NCBI GenBank assembly: GCA_016294105.1
Contig: JAEDCN010000001.1
Coordinates: 1 to 64,000 of the forward strand
Reading direction: 5' to 3'
Origin: Treponema sp.
Lineage (GTDB): Bacteria; Spirochaetota; Spirochaetia; Treponematales; Treponemataceae
Length of the DNA: 64,000 nt
Shown here: in pieces, positions 16,355 through 24,350 of the stretch
Layout of the letters: each line of letters opens with the position of its first letter
Position numbering within the stretch: position 1 is the stretch's first letter
Program-made: the position numbers and the translations under genes
Notes under the pieces: model-generated
What the model saw: only the letters and a program-made list of their open reading frames with translations
Database searches by the model: none
What the model was told of the DNA's origin: nothing

Positions 16355-16909
16355 ATGTGGGCAAAAATGAAGGTTATGCCGATTAATAGAAATATGTGGA
16401 AGGTTAGGATATTGGTTTCTATCAGTGTAGGAACACTTGTGTATATGCTTATCTCCTTTTTTGGAGGACAAAACGGTGTATGGGCAATGAATCAGTTGAA
16501 GGAACAGCGACAGAATATCAGCATTAATAAGGCTGAAATAGAAAAGATACATGAAGAGCTGACCTTGGAGTATACTGCCCTGAGAAATGACATGGAGGTA
16601 GTTGCTGCCTACGCACGCCGTCTTGGATTTGTGGGTGAGGGGGAGCTTCTCGTAAAGATTAGTGGTTTGCCTACCTATTATACCACGATGTACGATGCAG
16701 GAACCATTATGCGGCAGTCTGAGATAAACTTTATCCCAGAAATATATGCCAAGATCTCTGGCTGTGTTGTGGCTGGATTGATTTTGGCTCTCCTGTTTTT
16801 AAAAGACTTGTTACGAAAAGAGAATTCCTTTTCAGGTCGTCGCACTTCCTACGAAGCTGGCATTAGTGTTGGCGGTTATGATGCTTCTTCCTCTACGACC
16901 TATTTATGA
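16355..16909 (+). CDS. FtsB/DivIC-like membrane protein with coiled coil
   Basis: The 184-residue protein has a first membrane segment (about residues 17-36, ILVSISVGTLVYMLISFF), a coiled-coil stretch (about 43-80, LKEQRQNISINKAEIEKIHEE) and the YARRLGFVGEGELL motif that follows the coiled coil in FtsB/DivIC septum proteins (where it reads A-R-E-x-x-G-x-x-x-x-x-E). Unlike the usual roughly 100-residue FtsB, it has a second membrane segment (about 130-150) and a polar tail. FtsB-type proteins link divisome components in the periplasm. No Shine-Dalgarno precedes the ATG; in-frame ATGs at 16367 and 16376 are alternatives. The Sua5-like gene overlaps its stop by 4 bases. Confidence 0.65.
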   Translation: MWAKMKVMPINRNMWKVRILVSISVGTLVYMLISFFGGQNGVWAMNQLKEQRQNISINKAEIEKIHEELTLEYTALRNDMEVVAAYARRLGFVGEGELLVKISGLPTYYTTMYDAGTIMRQSEINFIPEIYAKISGCVVAGLILALLFLKDLLRKENSFSGRRTSYEAGISVGGYDASSSTTYL

Positions 16910-17517
16910 AAAATCCTTTCCTAGAAACAAAGCTTATTGCTCGTAGTGAGCCATCCTCTGAAATTCTAGTGGCTGACTGTATCAAGAAAGGTGGCGTTTG
17001 CGTGGTTCCCACAGATACCGTCTATGGCTTTTCTGGAATTGTTCCCCAAAGTCAATCACACATTCATTCCATTAAGGGCCGTGACGAGGGAAAGCCTTTT
17101 ATCCAGCTGATTGCCAAGCCAGAGGATTTGTATTGTTATACTGATGTGATTATTCCCCAGCAGCTTTTTTCCTTGTGGCCAGGAGCCGTAACGGTAATTG
17201 TTCCTGTAACCCAGGATGATGGTGAAAAAACTACGGTGGCATTTCGTTGTCCTGGAGACAGCTGGCTGAGAAAGGTAATTGATTTGGTGGATGCTCCTAT
17301 TTATTCCACCAGTGTCAATCGTAGTGGGGAGCCAGTTTTAGGAAACGTGGAAGCCATTTACCAAGAGTTTTTTGGAGAGGTGGAACTGATTGTTGGTGGA
17401 GATGAAATAATTGATCCCAACGCCAAACCTTCTACCTTGGTGGAGCTACTTTCTAATGGAAAATGTAAAATTTTGAGACAGGGGAGTGTTGTCATTCCCC
17501 CAGAGTTGTTGGCGTAG
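16906..17517 (+). CDS. tsaC: L-threonylcarbamoyladenylate synthase-type protein (Sua5/YrdC)
   Basis: The start overlaps the previous stop (ATGA). The family hallmark VVPTDTVYGFSG is near residue 35, with ATP- and threonine-binding features further on (IKGRDEGKPFIQLIA, VAFRCPGDSWLRKV, YSTSVNRSGEPVL). The enzyme makes the threonylcarbamoyl-AMP used for t6A37 of ANN-decoding tRNAs. At 203 residues it is the short YrdC/TsaC form without the Sua5 C-terminal domain. Its stop is 6 bases from the stop of a convergent gene, with no visible terminator between them. Confidence 0.88.
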   Translation: MKNPFLETKLIARSEPSSEILVADCIKKGGVCVVPTDTVYGFSGIVPQSQSHIHSIKGRDEGKPFIQLIAKPEDLYCYTDVIIPQQLFSLWPGAVTVIVPVTQDDGEKTTVAFRCPGDSWLRKVIDLVDAPIYSTSVNRSGEPVLGNVEAIYQEFFGEVELIVGGDEIIDPNAKPSTLVELLSNGKCKILRQGSVVIPPELLA

Positions 17518-17523
17518 CTTTTA

Positions 17524-18360
17524 CTATTGCCGAGTCCAAGTGACTTGGCTTGTTCCCATTTCTGCTCCCACCGCTGAACCAGCCACCATAATGGCTTGAA
17601 GGCTCTGTTTTGTTCCAGTGAGGGTGCTGTTGCTTGAAAGGGTCATAGTCCAGGTAATGGGCTGGGCATCCATGGCGGCTACCAAGGCAACCTCACGAGG
17701 AAGTTCTGGGAAAAATGAGGCATTGGATTTTCCTGATTGGGTACATATGATGGTGGAACCCTTTATTTCCACTGTTATGTTCATAGAAGCCCCGTTGTTA
17801 AAGATAACAAAACCACGGCCGCCACGCAAAAGTACAATCTTATTTACTGATGGTTCCCCGCTCCAAGTACCAGAAAGGCTATCAAAGGTTGGTGCACCAA
17901 CTGCACCTTGGGGAGCTGTTCTACTGGAAGCCATTCCAGATGATGAATTGGAAATATTGGCAAACAATTGACTGATGGAAGATTTTGCATCGGAGAGAAT
18001 CTTAAAGTAAGAGTCGTAGTTGCTTGTTACTTGGGCCTTCTTATTCAGATGGGGTTGTTCCAGTGTAAGGGTGCAAGTCCACGTATTGTCCTGTTCCTGA
18101 AGCTCACCGTGGAAAATCATGGTGTCTTGGTTTGGATTATCAGTACTGCCACTGTAGATTGAAGGCCGCTTATCCACCACCCGATATTCTGGAAGAGACA
18201 GAAGCTGGGTGTAAAACAGATCTTCTGTCATCTTGATTTTGCTGGAATCGTTGTGGGCTGAGTTGAGACTGTAAAATTCTACGTCTACAGCTACAACAGT
18301 GCTACACATCATCATGATGGTGAGGATATATACTGCAAGCTGTGTAGAATATTTACTCAT
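17524..18360 (-). CDS. Unrecognised secreted protein
   Basis: The 278-residue product begins with a signal peptide (AVYILTIMMMCSTVVA), cleaved probably after residue 24. The mature protein divides into an N-terminal part with a lipoprotein-like alpha/beta pattern (YTQLLSLPEYRVVDKRP) that resembles the N-terminal domain of CsgG/LpoB-like stress lipoproteins, a Ser-rich linker near residue 145, and a C-terminal beta-rich domain beginning FDSLSGTWSGEPSVNKIV that looks like a lipocalin-type 'GTWSG' ligand-binding barrel. I do not know the family. It begins 1 base after smpB ends and probably shares its mRNA. Confidence 0.6.
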   Translation of the reverse strand: MSKYSTQLAVYILTIMMMCSTVVAVDVEFYSLNSAHNDSSKIKMTEDLFYTQLLSLPEYRVVDKRPSIYSGSTDNPNQDTMIFHGELQEQDNTWTCTLTLEQPHLNKKAQVTSNYDSYFKILSDAKSSISQLFANISNSSSGMASSRTAPQGAVGAPTFDSLSGTWSGEPSVNKIVLLRGGRGFVIFNNGASMNITVEIKGSTIICTQSGKSNASFFPELPREVALVAAMDAQPITWTMTLSSNSTLTGTKQSLQAIMVAGSAVGAEMGTSQVTWTRQ

Positions 18361-18361
18361 C

Positions 18362-18826
18362 TTACCCTTGTAATCCCTTGCGGAACTCCCGCTGCATATC
18401 GCGCTTTACATCTCGGTCTCGGATATCAGCACGCTTGTCAAACTGCTTCTTTCCTCTACATATTCCTAGGTTAACCTTTATCCTGCCATTTTTCAAATAA
18501 AAGTCCAATGGGATAAGGGTACAGCCTTTTTCTTCCACCTTGCGGACAAGTCGCTTGATTTCATCACGGTGAAGGAGAAGCTTTTTGGGACGATCAGGAT
18601 CGTGATTAAATATAGAAGAAAAACTATATTCAGCCACGTGGAGACCTCGTACCCAAACCTCTCCATTCCTAATTTCGGCAAAAGCGTCGGGAAAGGATAT
18701 GTTTCCAGCCTTAAAAGACTTTACTTCAGTTCCTTCCAAAACGATTCCGCATTCAATGGAATCTTCTATGGAGTAATTAAATCGAGCTTTTTTATTCTGT
18801 GCAAGTAATTTTCTGCCTTCTGCCAT
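18362..18826 (-). CDS. smpB: SsrA-binding protein
   Basis: SmpB binds tmRNA and brings it to stalled ribosomes in trans-translation. The 154-residue length is standard, and the family motifs are all present: AQNKKARFNYSI at the start, GIVLEGTEVKSFKAGN, FAEIRNGEVWVRGLH, and the C-terminal GKKQFDKRADIRDRD tail that inserts into the mRNA channel. No tmRNA gene is recognisable nearby. The gene follows the NeuB-like gene by 40 bases and precedes the secreted orphan by 1 base. Confidence 0.95.
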   Translation of the reverse strand: MAEGRKLLAQNKKARFNYSIEDSIECGIVLEGTEVKSFKAGNISFPDAFAEIRNGEVWVRGLHVAEYSFSSIFNHDPDRPKKLLLHRDEIKRLVRKVEEKGCTLIPLDFYLKNGRIKVNLGICRGKKQFDKRADIRDRDVKRDMQREFRKGLQG

Positions 18827-18866
18827 AGTTCCTAGTATATGCTATCTGCTCTCTTATCTCAAGTGT

Positions 18867-20027
18867 CTAGCCATGTGTGCTGGTATCCAGTACATGGTGC
18901 CACAGTAACCCTTGTCCAGCTGCAATATCTAGGGAAAGTCGTGCTCCAATTATTTGGTCAAAGTATTTTGGGTCAAGTCCTGGCTCCAAAATTTTTTCTG
19001 TCCGTAGGATTGCAATGGACTCTGGTGTGATACAGTCGCCTGCCTTCATATCATGCATTACGTGGATGGAACGATTTGTTCTACCGTAATTAGCTTGTTC
19101 TGCGGGAGCCAGCTTTTTTATGCCAGTTCCCAGCACTGCTTGTACTCGTTCTTTTCCGTATTCAGCTTCAAGTTCTTCCATTATAATAGAAGCCCCGCAC
19201 TGGCAGCCGTAATTCTTGATGGGTGCTTCCCACTGACGAACACGTTTTACCATAGAAGCAAATTGTGCTGGCTCCAAGGCAACGGGATCGTCTAAACCGT
19301 CAGTTTGACGTGAAAGAGTAATGTGCTTTTCTATGAACCGTGCCCCGCAGGCAGTAGCCAGCACTGGAACGAGGTGAGGATCAAGGCTATGGTCGCTGAC
19401 ACCAACCTCCACCCCAAAGATTCCTGCCAGATTCTGTAAAACCTGCAGGTTGTATTCCTCCTCCGGTGCAGGATAGGAGGTGATGCAGTGAAGCAAGGTG
19501 ATACCCTGCAGATTGCCTTCTCCCTGCTGGGAAAGGATGTCTAGTGCCTGCTCAATGTCTGCCAAGGTGGAGACCCCAGAAGAAATAATTACTGGTACTG
19601 GCACTTGGTCTTGTGAACGCTGTTGTTGGCGGATTTGTGCCAGTCGCTGCAACAAGGGCTGATGATTTAATTCTGGAGAAGCGATTTTAATGGCATCGGG
19701 AGACAAAGCCACCAATTCCTCTAGGCTTTTAATGCCAAAGGGGGAACAGATAAATTGACAGCCTTTGCTTCTTGCATAATCTCGCAACTGCTGAAAAAAT
19801 GCAGCTGGAACTTCCAGCTGCTGAAATCGCTGGTACAGAGGAATCGCTCCGCCAGGTAGCTGCACCAGCCCTGTATTGGGATGAAGGATTTCATGGGCAT
19901 ATACCCATTGGAACTTTACCGAATCTGCCCCAGCTGCCACTGCTGCATCTATCAATTGATAGGCCTTTTCCAGTGAACCACCGTGGGAAGTTCCAATTTC
20001 TGCTGAAATATGAACCAGATTACTCAT
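18867..20027 (-). CDS. neuB: NeuB-family sialic/legionaminic/pseudaminic acid synthase with SAF domain
   Basis: The family condenses PEP with an N-acetyl hexose to make a nonulosonic acid. Visible signatures are ISAEIGTSHGGS at the N-terminus, ADSVKFQWV, FICSPFGIKSLEEL, IKIASPEL, SSGVSTLADIEQAL, LLHCITSYPAP, GVSDHSLD and ARFIEKHITLSRQTDG. A C-terminal SAF (antifreeze-like) domain, about residues 320-380, begins RSIHVMHDMKAGD. I start it at the ATG at 20027 because GGAGG (20033-20037 on the opposite strand) gives ideal spacing; a longer form from 20048 lacks that. Product length is 386. Which sugar acid is made cannot be decided; a link with the two Maf proteins 8 kb away is plausible. Confidence 0.88.
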   Translation of the reverse strand: MSNLVHISAEIGTSHGGSLEKAYQLIDAAVAAGADSVKFQWVYAHEILHPNTGLVQLPGGAIPLYQRFQQLEVPAAFFQQLRDYARSKGCQFICSPFGIKSLEELVALSPDAIKIASPELNHQPLLQRLAQIRQQQRSQDQVPVPVIISSGVSTLADIEQALDILSQQGEGNLQGITLLHCITSYPAPEEEYNLQVLQNLAGIFGVEVGVSDHSLDPHLVPVLATACGARFIEKHITLSRQTDGLDDPVALEPAQFASMVKRVRQWEAPIKNYGCQCGASIIMEELEAEYGKERVQAVLGTGIKKLAPAEQANYGRTNRSIHVMHDMKAGDCITPESIAILRTEKILEPGLDPKYFDQIIGARLSLDIAAGQGLLWHHVLDTSTHG

Positions 20028-20050
20028 GGTATCCTCCACCATTCTCAAAA

Positions 20051-20770
20051 TTATAGATGTTCAAAGAAATAACTACACATGGTCTTGATGCGGTTCATGA
20101 ATGAGGTTTCCACTCGGTCCCGCAGGAAGAAAATACTGGGAGCTTTTACACCACCAATACCGTAAAGAATCCATGAGTCCCCAGAACGAAAAACAGTTAC
20201 GATGGATTTCATGCACTTGTCTTTTACCACGGTAATTCCCTCGTGGTACTTTAGGTTATTCAGGTTAGTGTTTTCGTAGTATAGGGAGTCATCTTCCGTT
20301 ACCAAGAAAATGTCGGTGTCGATTCCACCAAAGGGAGCCATTTCCATAATGGCATTAAGGCGGGCAGTGCTTCCATCATCACTGTAACTTTTAATTTCAG
20401 CAGAAGAATACAAGTCATAATATGTTTCATGTCGTTCAGAATAGTAGGGAATTCCCACGTAATCTTCTACATTCAAAATGATGGGACGCAATTTTTCCAG
20501 CAAATCCTCGTTGCCAGCATAGGGAACCATTCGGATAACCTCAGCTAGGTACGAAGGATTCAATTCCTTGATGGTATCAATGGTTTTACTTAAGGTAGCA
20601 TTCACTCCATTGATGCTGATATTCTTTGCTTTTCCGATATTCCTGATGATCAATTCTCCGTTGGCAAGTCGCTGCTGCTCGTCACTGGTAAGTTTGTTGT
20701 TAAAAACCTGAGCTGTAAGAGTAAAGGCTATAAAAAGAAGTGCGATTACCAGCACTGTAGTTTTTTTCAT
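20051..20770 (-). CDS. Unrecognised secreted protein (possibly DUF6675-like)
   Basis: I start at the ATG at 20770, preceded by GGAGG with 6-base spacing, rather than at an upstream start that would bury the signal peptide. The 239-residue product has a cleavable signal peptide (TTVLVIALLFIAFTLTAQ) and a mature region with LTSDEQQRLANGELIIRNI and VIRMVPYAGNEDLLEKL. I recall a Treponema-restricted family, DUF6675, with such a start, but cannot verify it. The last third contains SWILYGIGGVKAPSIFFL. It precedes the NeuB-like gene by 23 bases, with no terminator between, so it probably heads that transcript. The function is unknown. Confidence 0.65.
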   Translation of the reverse strand: MKKTTVLVIALLFIAFTLTAQVFNNKLTSDEQQRLANGELIIRNIGKAKNISINGVNATLSKTIDTIKELNPSYLAEVIRMVPYAGNEDLLEKLRPIILNVEDYVGIPYYSERHETYYDLYSSAEIKSYSDDGSTARLNAIMEMAPFGGIDTDIFLVTEDDSLYYENTNLNNLKYHEGITVVKDKCMKSIVTVFRSGDSWILYGIGGVKAPSIFFLRDRVETSFMNRIKTMCSYFFEHL

Positions 20771-20937
20771 GGTAAACCTCCATAAATCATGATTAACATG
20801 GTGATATATTGAAAATACATAAAGGTTCGTAGGGTTACAAATAAAACATATTCTCAAAAATCACCGTAAATAATTTTTTAAAAATCCATAATTTAGTTAG
20901 TATAAACGAAGAATGGGTTCTGTGTAAACAAAAACAT

Positions 20938-20966
20938 TGCAAAATTTGAAATACTTATGATATAAT
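20938..20966 (+). promoter_or_regulatory. Sigma-70-type promoter for the aminotransferase gene
   Basis: TTGCAA (20938-20943), a 17-base spacer and TATAAT (20961-20966) lie 58 bases before the ATG at 21025, in a 254-base intergenic region that otherwise holds only the divergent leader of the secreted-protein gene and AT-rich sequence. Confidence 0.8.
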
Positions 20967-21024
20967 CTTTAACAGGGATTTAATTTTATTAGAATCTTTT
21001 GTGATTTTTGATTAAGGACTTTGT

Positions 21025-22233
21025 ATGGCTATAGCACCCCACATCAAAGAGATTATGAATAGCAAGGATGCTTCCGTCATTCGAAAGATGTTTGAGGAAG
21101 GAGCCTTGTTAAAAAAGCAGTTTGGGGAAGATAAGGTATATGATTTTAGCATTGGTAACCCTGATTTAGAGCCTCCAGAGGCTGTGATGCAGGGAATTAC
21201 CTCTGTGGCACAAAATCAAGAGAGGGGATGCCACGGTTATATGCCCAATGCTGGATATATGGAGACCCGTGTTTCCATGGGTAAGAAGATTTCCTTGGAA
21301 CAGGGTGTTCCCGTAGGTGGTGAGTATGTGGTTATGGCCTGTGGAGCTGCAGGTGCCTTGAACTGTTTGTTTAAGGCCATTCTTTCCCCTGGTGACCAGG
21401 TGGTGGTTCCTGCTCCCTTTTTTGCAGAATACCGCCATTACGTGAGAAATTATCAAGGAGAGCTGGTGACTGTGCCTTGTCAACAGGATTTTTCCCTTGA
21501 TCTGCAGGCTATTGCAGGGGCTTTGTCTCCTAAAACTGCTGCCATCCTCATCAATTCTCCAAACAATCCTTCTGGCAAGATTTATTCTTCCCAGGAAATT
21601 GCTGGATTAGCCCAAGTTTTGCAGGAACACGGAAAAAAAACTGGCAGGTATCCCTATTTGATTTGTGATGAGCCCTATCGTGACATTGTGTACGACAACA
21701 AGCAGGTTGCTCCCGTATTTCCCTTATATGACAATGCGGTGGTGGTGTCCTCCTTTGCAAAGAATTTAAGTCTACCAGGGGAACGAATTGGCTATATCGC
21801 AGTGAATCCTTCCTGTCAGGCTAGCAATGAATTGGTGGCAGCCTGTATCTTTACCACGAGAATTTTGGGCTTTGTCAACGCACCTGCATTTTTCCAGCGG
21901 GTGGTAGCTCAAAGCTGGAATGCCACGGTGGATTACAGTTCCTATGAGACTCGGCGGAACCAGCTGATGGCAGTGCTGGATGAAGCGGGAATTTCTTATT
22001 ATAGACCAGAGGGAGCCTTTTATTTGTTTTGTCAGGTTCCTTCCCGAAATGGGGAGGAAGCAGGTGATGACAAGGAATTCTGTGATTTCTTGAAGAATTA
22101 CCGTGTTCTTTGTGCCCCTGGTTCTGGTTTTGGTTTGGCTGGTTGGTTTAGAATGGCATATTGTACTTCTGAGGCCACTATCTGCAATTCAAAAGATGCA
22201 TTACGGCAGGCTGTGCTTGACTGGAAAAAATAA
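21025..22233 (+). CDS. PLP-dependent class I/II aminotransferase
   Basis: The 402-residue protein has fold-type I signatures: YDFSIGNPDLEPPEAV near the N-terminus, INSPNNPSG containing the Asn that contacts the PLP ring, CDEPYRDIVYD with the Asp that binds the pyridine nitrogen, and SSFAKNLSLPGERIGY with the Schiff-base Lys. A Shine-Dalgarno AAGGA is upstream and a good promoter lies at 20938-20966. The family includes aspartate, alanine and tyrosine transaminases; the substrate is not predictable here. GlgA follows 19 bases downstream, so the two may be co-transcribed although their pathways are not obviously related. Confidence 0.85.
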   Translation: MAIAPHIKEIMNSKDASVIRKMFEEGALLKKQFGEDKVYDFSIGNPDLEPPEAVMQGITSVAQNQERGCHGYMPNAGYMETRVSMGKKISLEQGVPVGGEYVVMACGAAGALNCLFKAILSPGDQVVVPAPFFAEYRHYVRNYQGELVTVPCQQDFSLDLQAIAGALSPKTAAILINSPNNPSGKIYSSQEIAGLAQVLQEHGKKTGRYPYLICDEPYRDIVYDNKQVAPVFPLYDNAVVVSSFAKNLSLPGERIGYIAVNPSCQASNELVAACIFTTRILGFVNAPAFFQRVVAQSWNATVDYSSYETRRNQLMAVLDEAGISYYRPEGAFYLFCQVPSRNGEEAGDDKEFCDFLKNYRVLCAPGSGFGLAGWFRMAYCTSEATICNSKDALRQAVLDWKK

Positions 22234-22252
22234 ACTTTAGTGGGAGAATGAG

Positions 22253-23719
22253 ATGAAAATTTTGATGGTAACAGCTGAGGCTGTCCCTTTTGCAAAGACT
22301 GGCGGTTTGGCAGATGCCGTGTCCGCTTTGGCTATTGTATTGAACAAGCTGGGACATGATGTTCGGATTGTAATGCCACGGTACTACAGGATTGACCGTT
22401 CCACCTTGACGCCCTTGGAAGGTCCTATGGGAGTTCCAGCTGGATATATTGAGGCTTGGACAGCGGTATATCAGGGAACAATGCCTGGAACAAAGGATTT
22501 ACCCGTGTATTTCATCGATCACGAGCAGAGTTTTGGTCGTGATGGTGTGTACGGAACACCTGCTGATCCTGATTTCCACGACAATCCCTATCGTTTTTCT
22601 GTGTTGTGCCATGGAGCCTTCCAGCTTTGTCGAAAGTTGGGCTGGTATCCAGACATTGTTCACGCTCATGACTGGTCTGCAGCCCTGGCTCCTGTGCTGT
22701 TGCGGTTTATCCAGCGGCACAATGGCTTCCAAAAGACTGCTAGTGTATTCACCATTCATAACTTGGGCTATCAGGGCGTGTATGGAAAATACAACTATCC
22801 TGCCACTGGTTTGGATTGGAACTTCTTTTATGCAGCTGGCTTTGAGGACTGGGACAGAATCAACTTCTTGAAAGCAGGGCTTACCACCGCAGACATGCTT
22901 ACCACTGTGTCTCCTACCTATGCCCAGGAAATCCAGACTCCTGCATCAGGATTCCGCATGGATGCACTGTTGCGTCACAGAAGTCAGGATTTGGTGGGTA
23001 TCTTAAATGGTGTGGATACCGAGGTTTGGAATCCCTCCAAGGATACCTTCATTGCAGAAAACTATAGCGTGAAAAAGCTGGAGGGTAAGGCCAAGAATAA
23101 GGCTGCCTTGCAAAAGCGCATGGGGCTACCTGTAGACCCAGATATTCCCTTGTTTGGAATCATTACCCGTCTTGTCGACCAAAAGGGTGTGGCAGAACTT
23201 TTTGCTCCTACCTACGGCAGCATGTACAGAATTTGTACCGAGATGAAGGTGCAGGTAGTGGTTTTAGGTGCAGGTGAGCGTTGGTGTGAGGATGAACTGA
23301 GAGCCTTGGAATCCAAGCTGCCAAACTTCAAGGCATATATTGGTTATGATGAGTCTTTAAGCCACCAGATTGAAGCTGGAAGCGACTTCTTCATTATGCC
23401 TTCTCGTTACGAGCCATGTGGCTTGAACCAGATGTATTCTCTCTTGTACGGAACACTACCCATCGTACGACGTACTGGCGGTTTGGCTGATACAGTACAG
23501 AATTACAACCAGGAAACTGGTGAAGGAACAGGATTTATGTTCGATGAGTTGACACCACAAAGCGTTTTTGATACGGTTGGTTGGGCTGTGTACGCCTGGT
23601 ACAACAAGAAGGACCATATACTTGCCATGCAAAAACGTGCCATGGCCCAAGACTTTAGCTGGGAGGCCTCTGCAGAAGGCTACCTTGAAGTCTATGAGAA
23701 GGCTTTGAGCAAACTATAG
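22253..23719 (+). CDS. glgA: Glycogen synthase (ADP-glucose type)
   Basis: GT5 family enzyme that extends alpha-1,4-glucan from ADP-glucose. The N-terminal KTGGLADAVSAL is the substrate-binding loop, HAHDWSAALAPVLL and ILNGVDTEVWNP follow, and the C-terminal SRYEPCGLNQMYS carries the catalytic Glu motif. The 488-residue length is standard for bacterial GlgA. The initiating ATG has GGGAGAATGAG upstream. No other glg genes are present in the window. A GC-rich hairpin follows the stop. Confidence 0.95.
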   Translation: MKILMVTAEAVPFAKTGGLADAVSALAIVLNKLGHDVRIVMPRYYRIDRSTLTPLEGPMGVPAGYIEAWTAVYQGTMPGTKDLPVYFIDHEQSFGRDGVYGTPADPDFHDNPYRFSVLCHGAFQLCRKLGWYPDIVHAHDWSAALAPVLLRFIQRHNGFQKTASVFTIHNLGYQGVYGKYNYPATGLDWNFFYAAGFEDWDRINFLKAGLTTADMLTTVSPTYAQEIQTPASGFRMDALLRHRSQDLVGILNGVDTEVWNPSKDTFIAENYSVKKLEGKAKNKAALQKRMGLPVDPDIPLFGIITRLVDQKGVAELFAPTYGSMYRICTEMKVQVVVLGAGERWCEDELRALESKLPNFKAYIGYDESLSHQIEAGSDFFIMPSRYEPCGLNQMYSLLYGTLPIVRRTGGLADTVQNYNQETGEGTGFMFDELTPQSVFDTVGWAVYAWYNKKDHILAMQKRAMAQDFSWEASAEGYLEVYEKALSKL

Positions 23720-23728
23720 GTTCTATCG

Positions 23729-23752
23729 GGAGGCTGGGGTCGCTCAGCCTCC
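23729..23752 (+). terminator. Hairpin after glgA
   Basis: GGAGGCTG (23729-23736) pairs with CAGCCTCC (23745-23752) around an 8-base loop, followed by a weak T stretch (TTTGCGTT). Confidence 0.65.
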
Positions 23753-23819
23753 TTTGCGTTAGTGGTACCTTTAAAGTAATTATACAAAAAATGCGAAGAA
23801 TTAGATATGAGGAGCCAAT

Positions 23820-24350
23820 ATGTTGGGATATTTTTTAAAATTATTTAGAACCTTAAATAGCAATTCTCATCCAGGAGAGATTGCCCACGGGGTAGCCTTA
23901 GGAGTGATTATGGGAATGATTCCCAAAGATAATGCCCTATGGTACATTCTTTTTATTTTATTTTTCTTTATTAGAATTAATAAAGCTATTTATCTCCTTA
24001 TTACCTTAGCTGTTTCCCTTTGCGTTGGATCTTTGGATATGTTGTTGGATTCTATCGGATATCAAGTATTGGTTTTGGAGCCTGCAATTCCAGTGTACCG
24101 AAAGCTACTGGACATTCCCTTCGTGGCCTTTACAAAGTTCAATAACACTGTGGTAATGGGAAGCCTGGTGGCTGGACTTGTTCTGTATATTCCTGTGTAT
24201 ATTATTTCCCGATTGTTAGTAAAATTATGGCGTGTGGTTTTGGCTCCGAAAATTACCGCATCTAAATTATGGGTGGGAATAAAAAAACTACCGCTCATTG
24301 AAAAAATAATTTCAAAATCCCAGGAAATTTCAGGAGTGATAAAACAATGA
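23820..24350 (+). CDS. TIGR03546 family membrane protein
   Basis: The 176-residue protein is hydrophobic, with about three membrane segments (residues 25-45, 48-70, 112-138). The N-terminal NSHPGEIAHGVALGVIMGMIPKDNA-like region (reported here only in part: HGVALGVIMGMIPKDN) is the family hallmark. TIGR03546 is a small family of unknown function that occurs next to TIGR03545, as here, where the following ATG overlaps this stop by 4 bases. GAGGAG precedes the start. The pair probably forms one envelope complex, but its task is unknown. Confidence 0.75.
   Translation: MLGYFLKLFRTLNSNSHPGEIAHGVALGVIMGMIPKDNALWYILFILFFFIRINKAIYLLITLAVSLCVGSLDMLLDSIGYQVLVLEPAIPVYRKLLDIPFVAFTKFNNTVVMGSLVAGLVLYIPVYIISRLLVKLWRVVLAPKITASKLWVGIKKLPLIEKIISKSQEISGVIKQ

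Noticed and set aside
18362..18826. tmRNA gene near smpB
   Set aside because: No Ala-type acceptor or tag reading frame could be found in the adjoining spacers.
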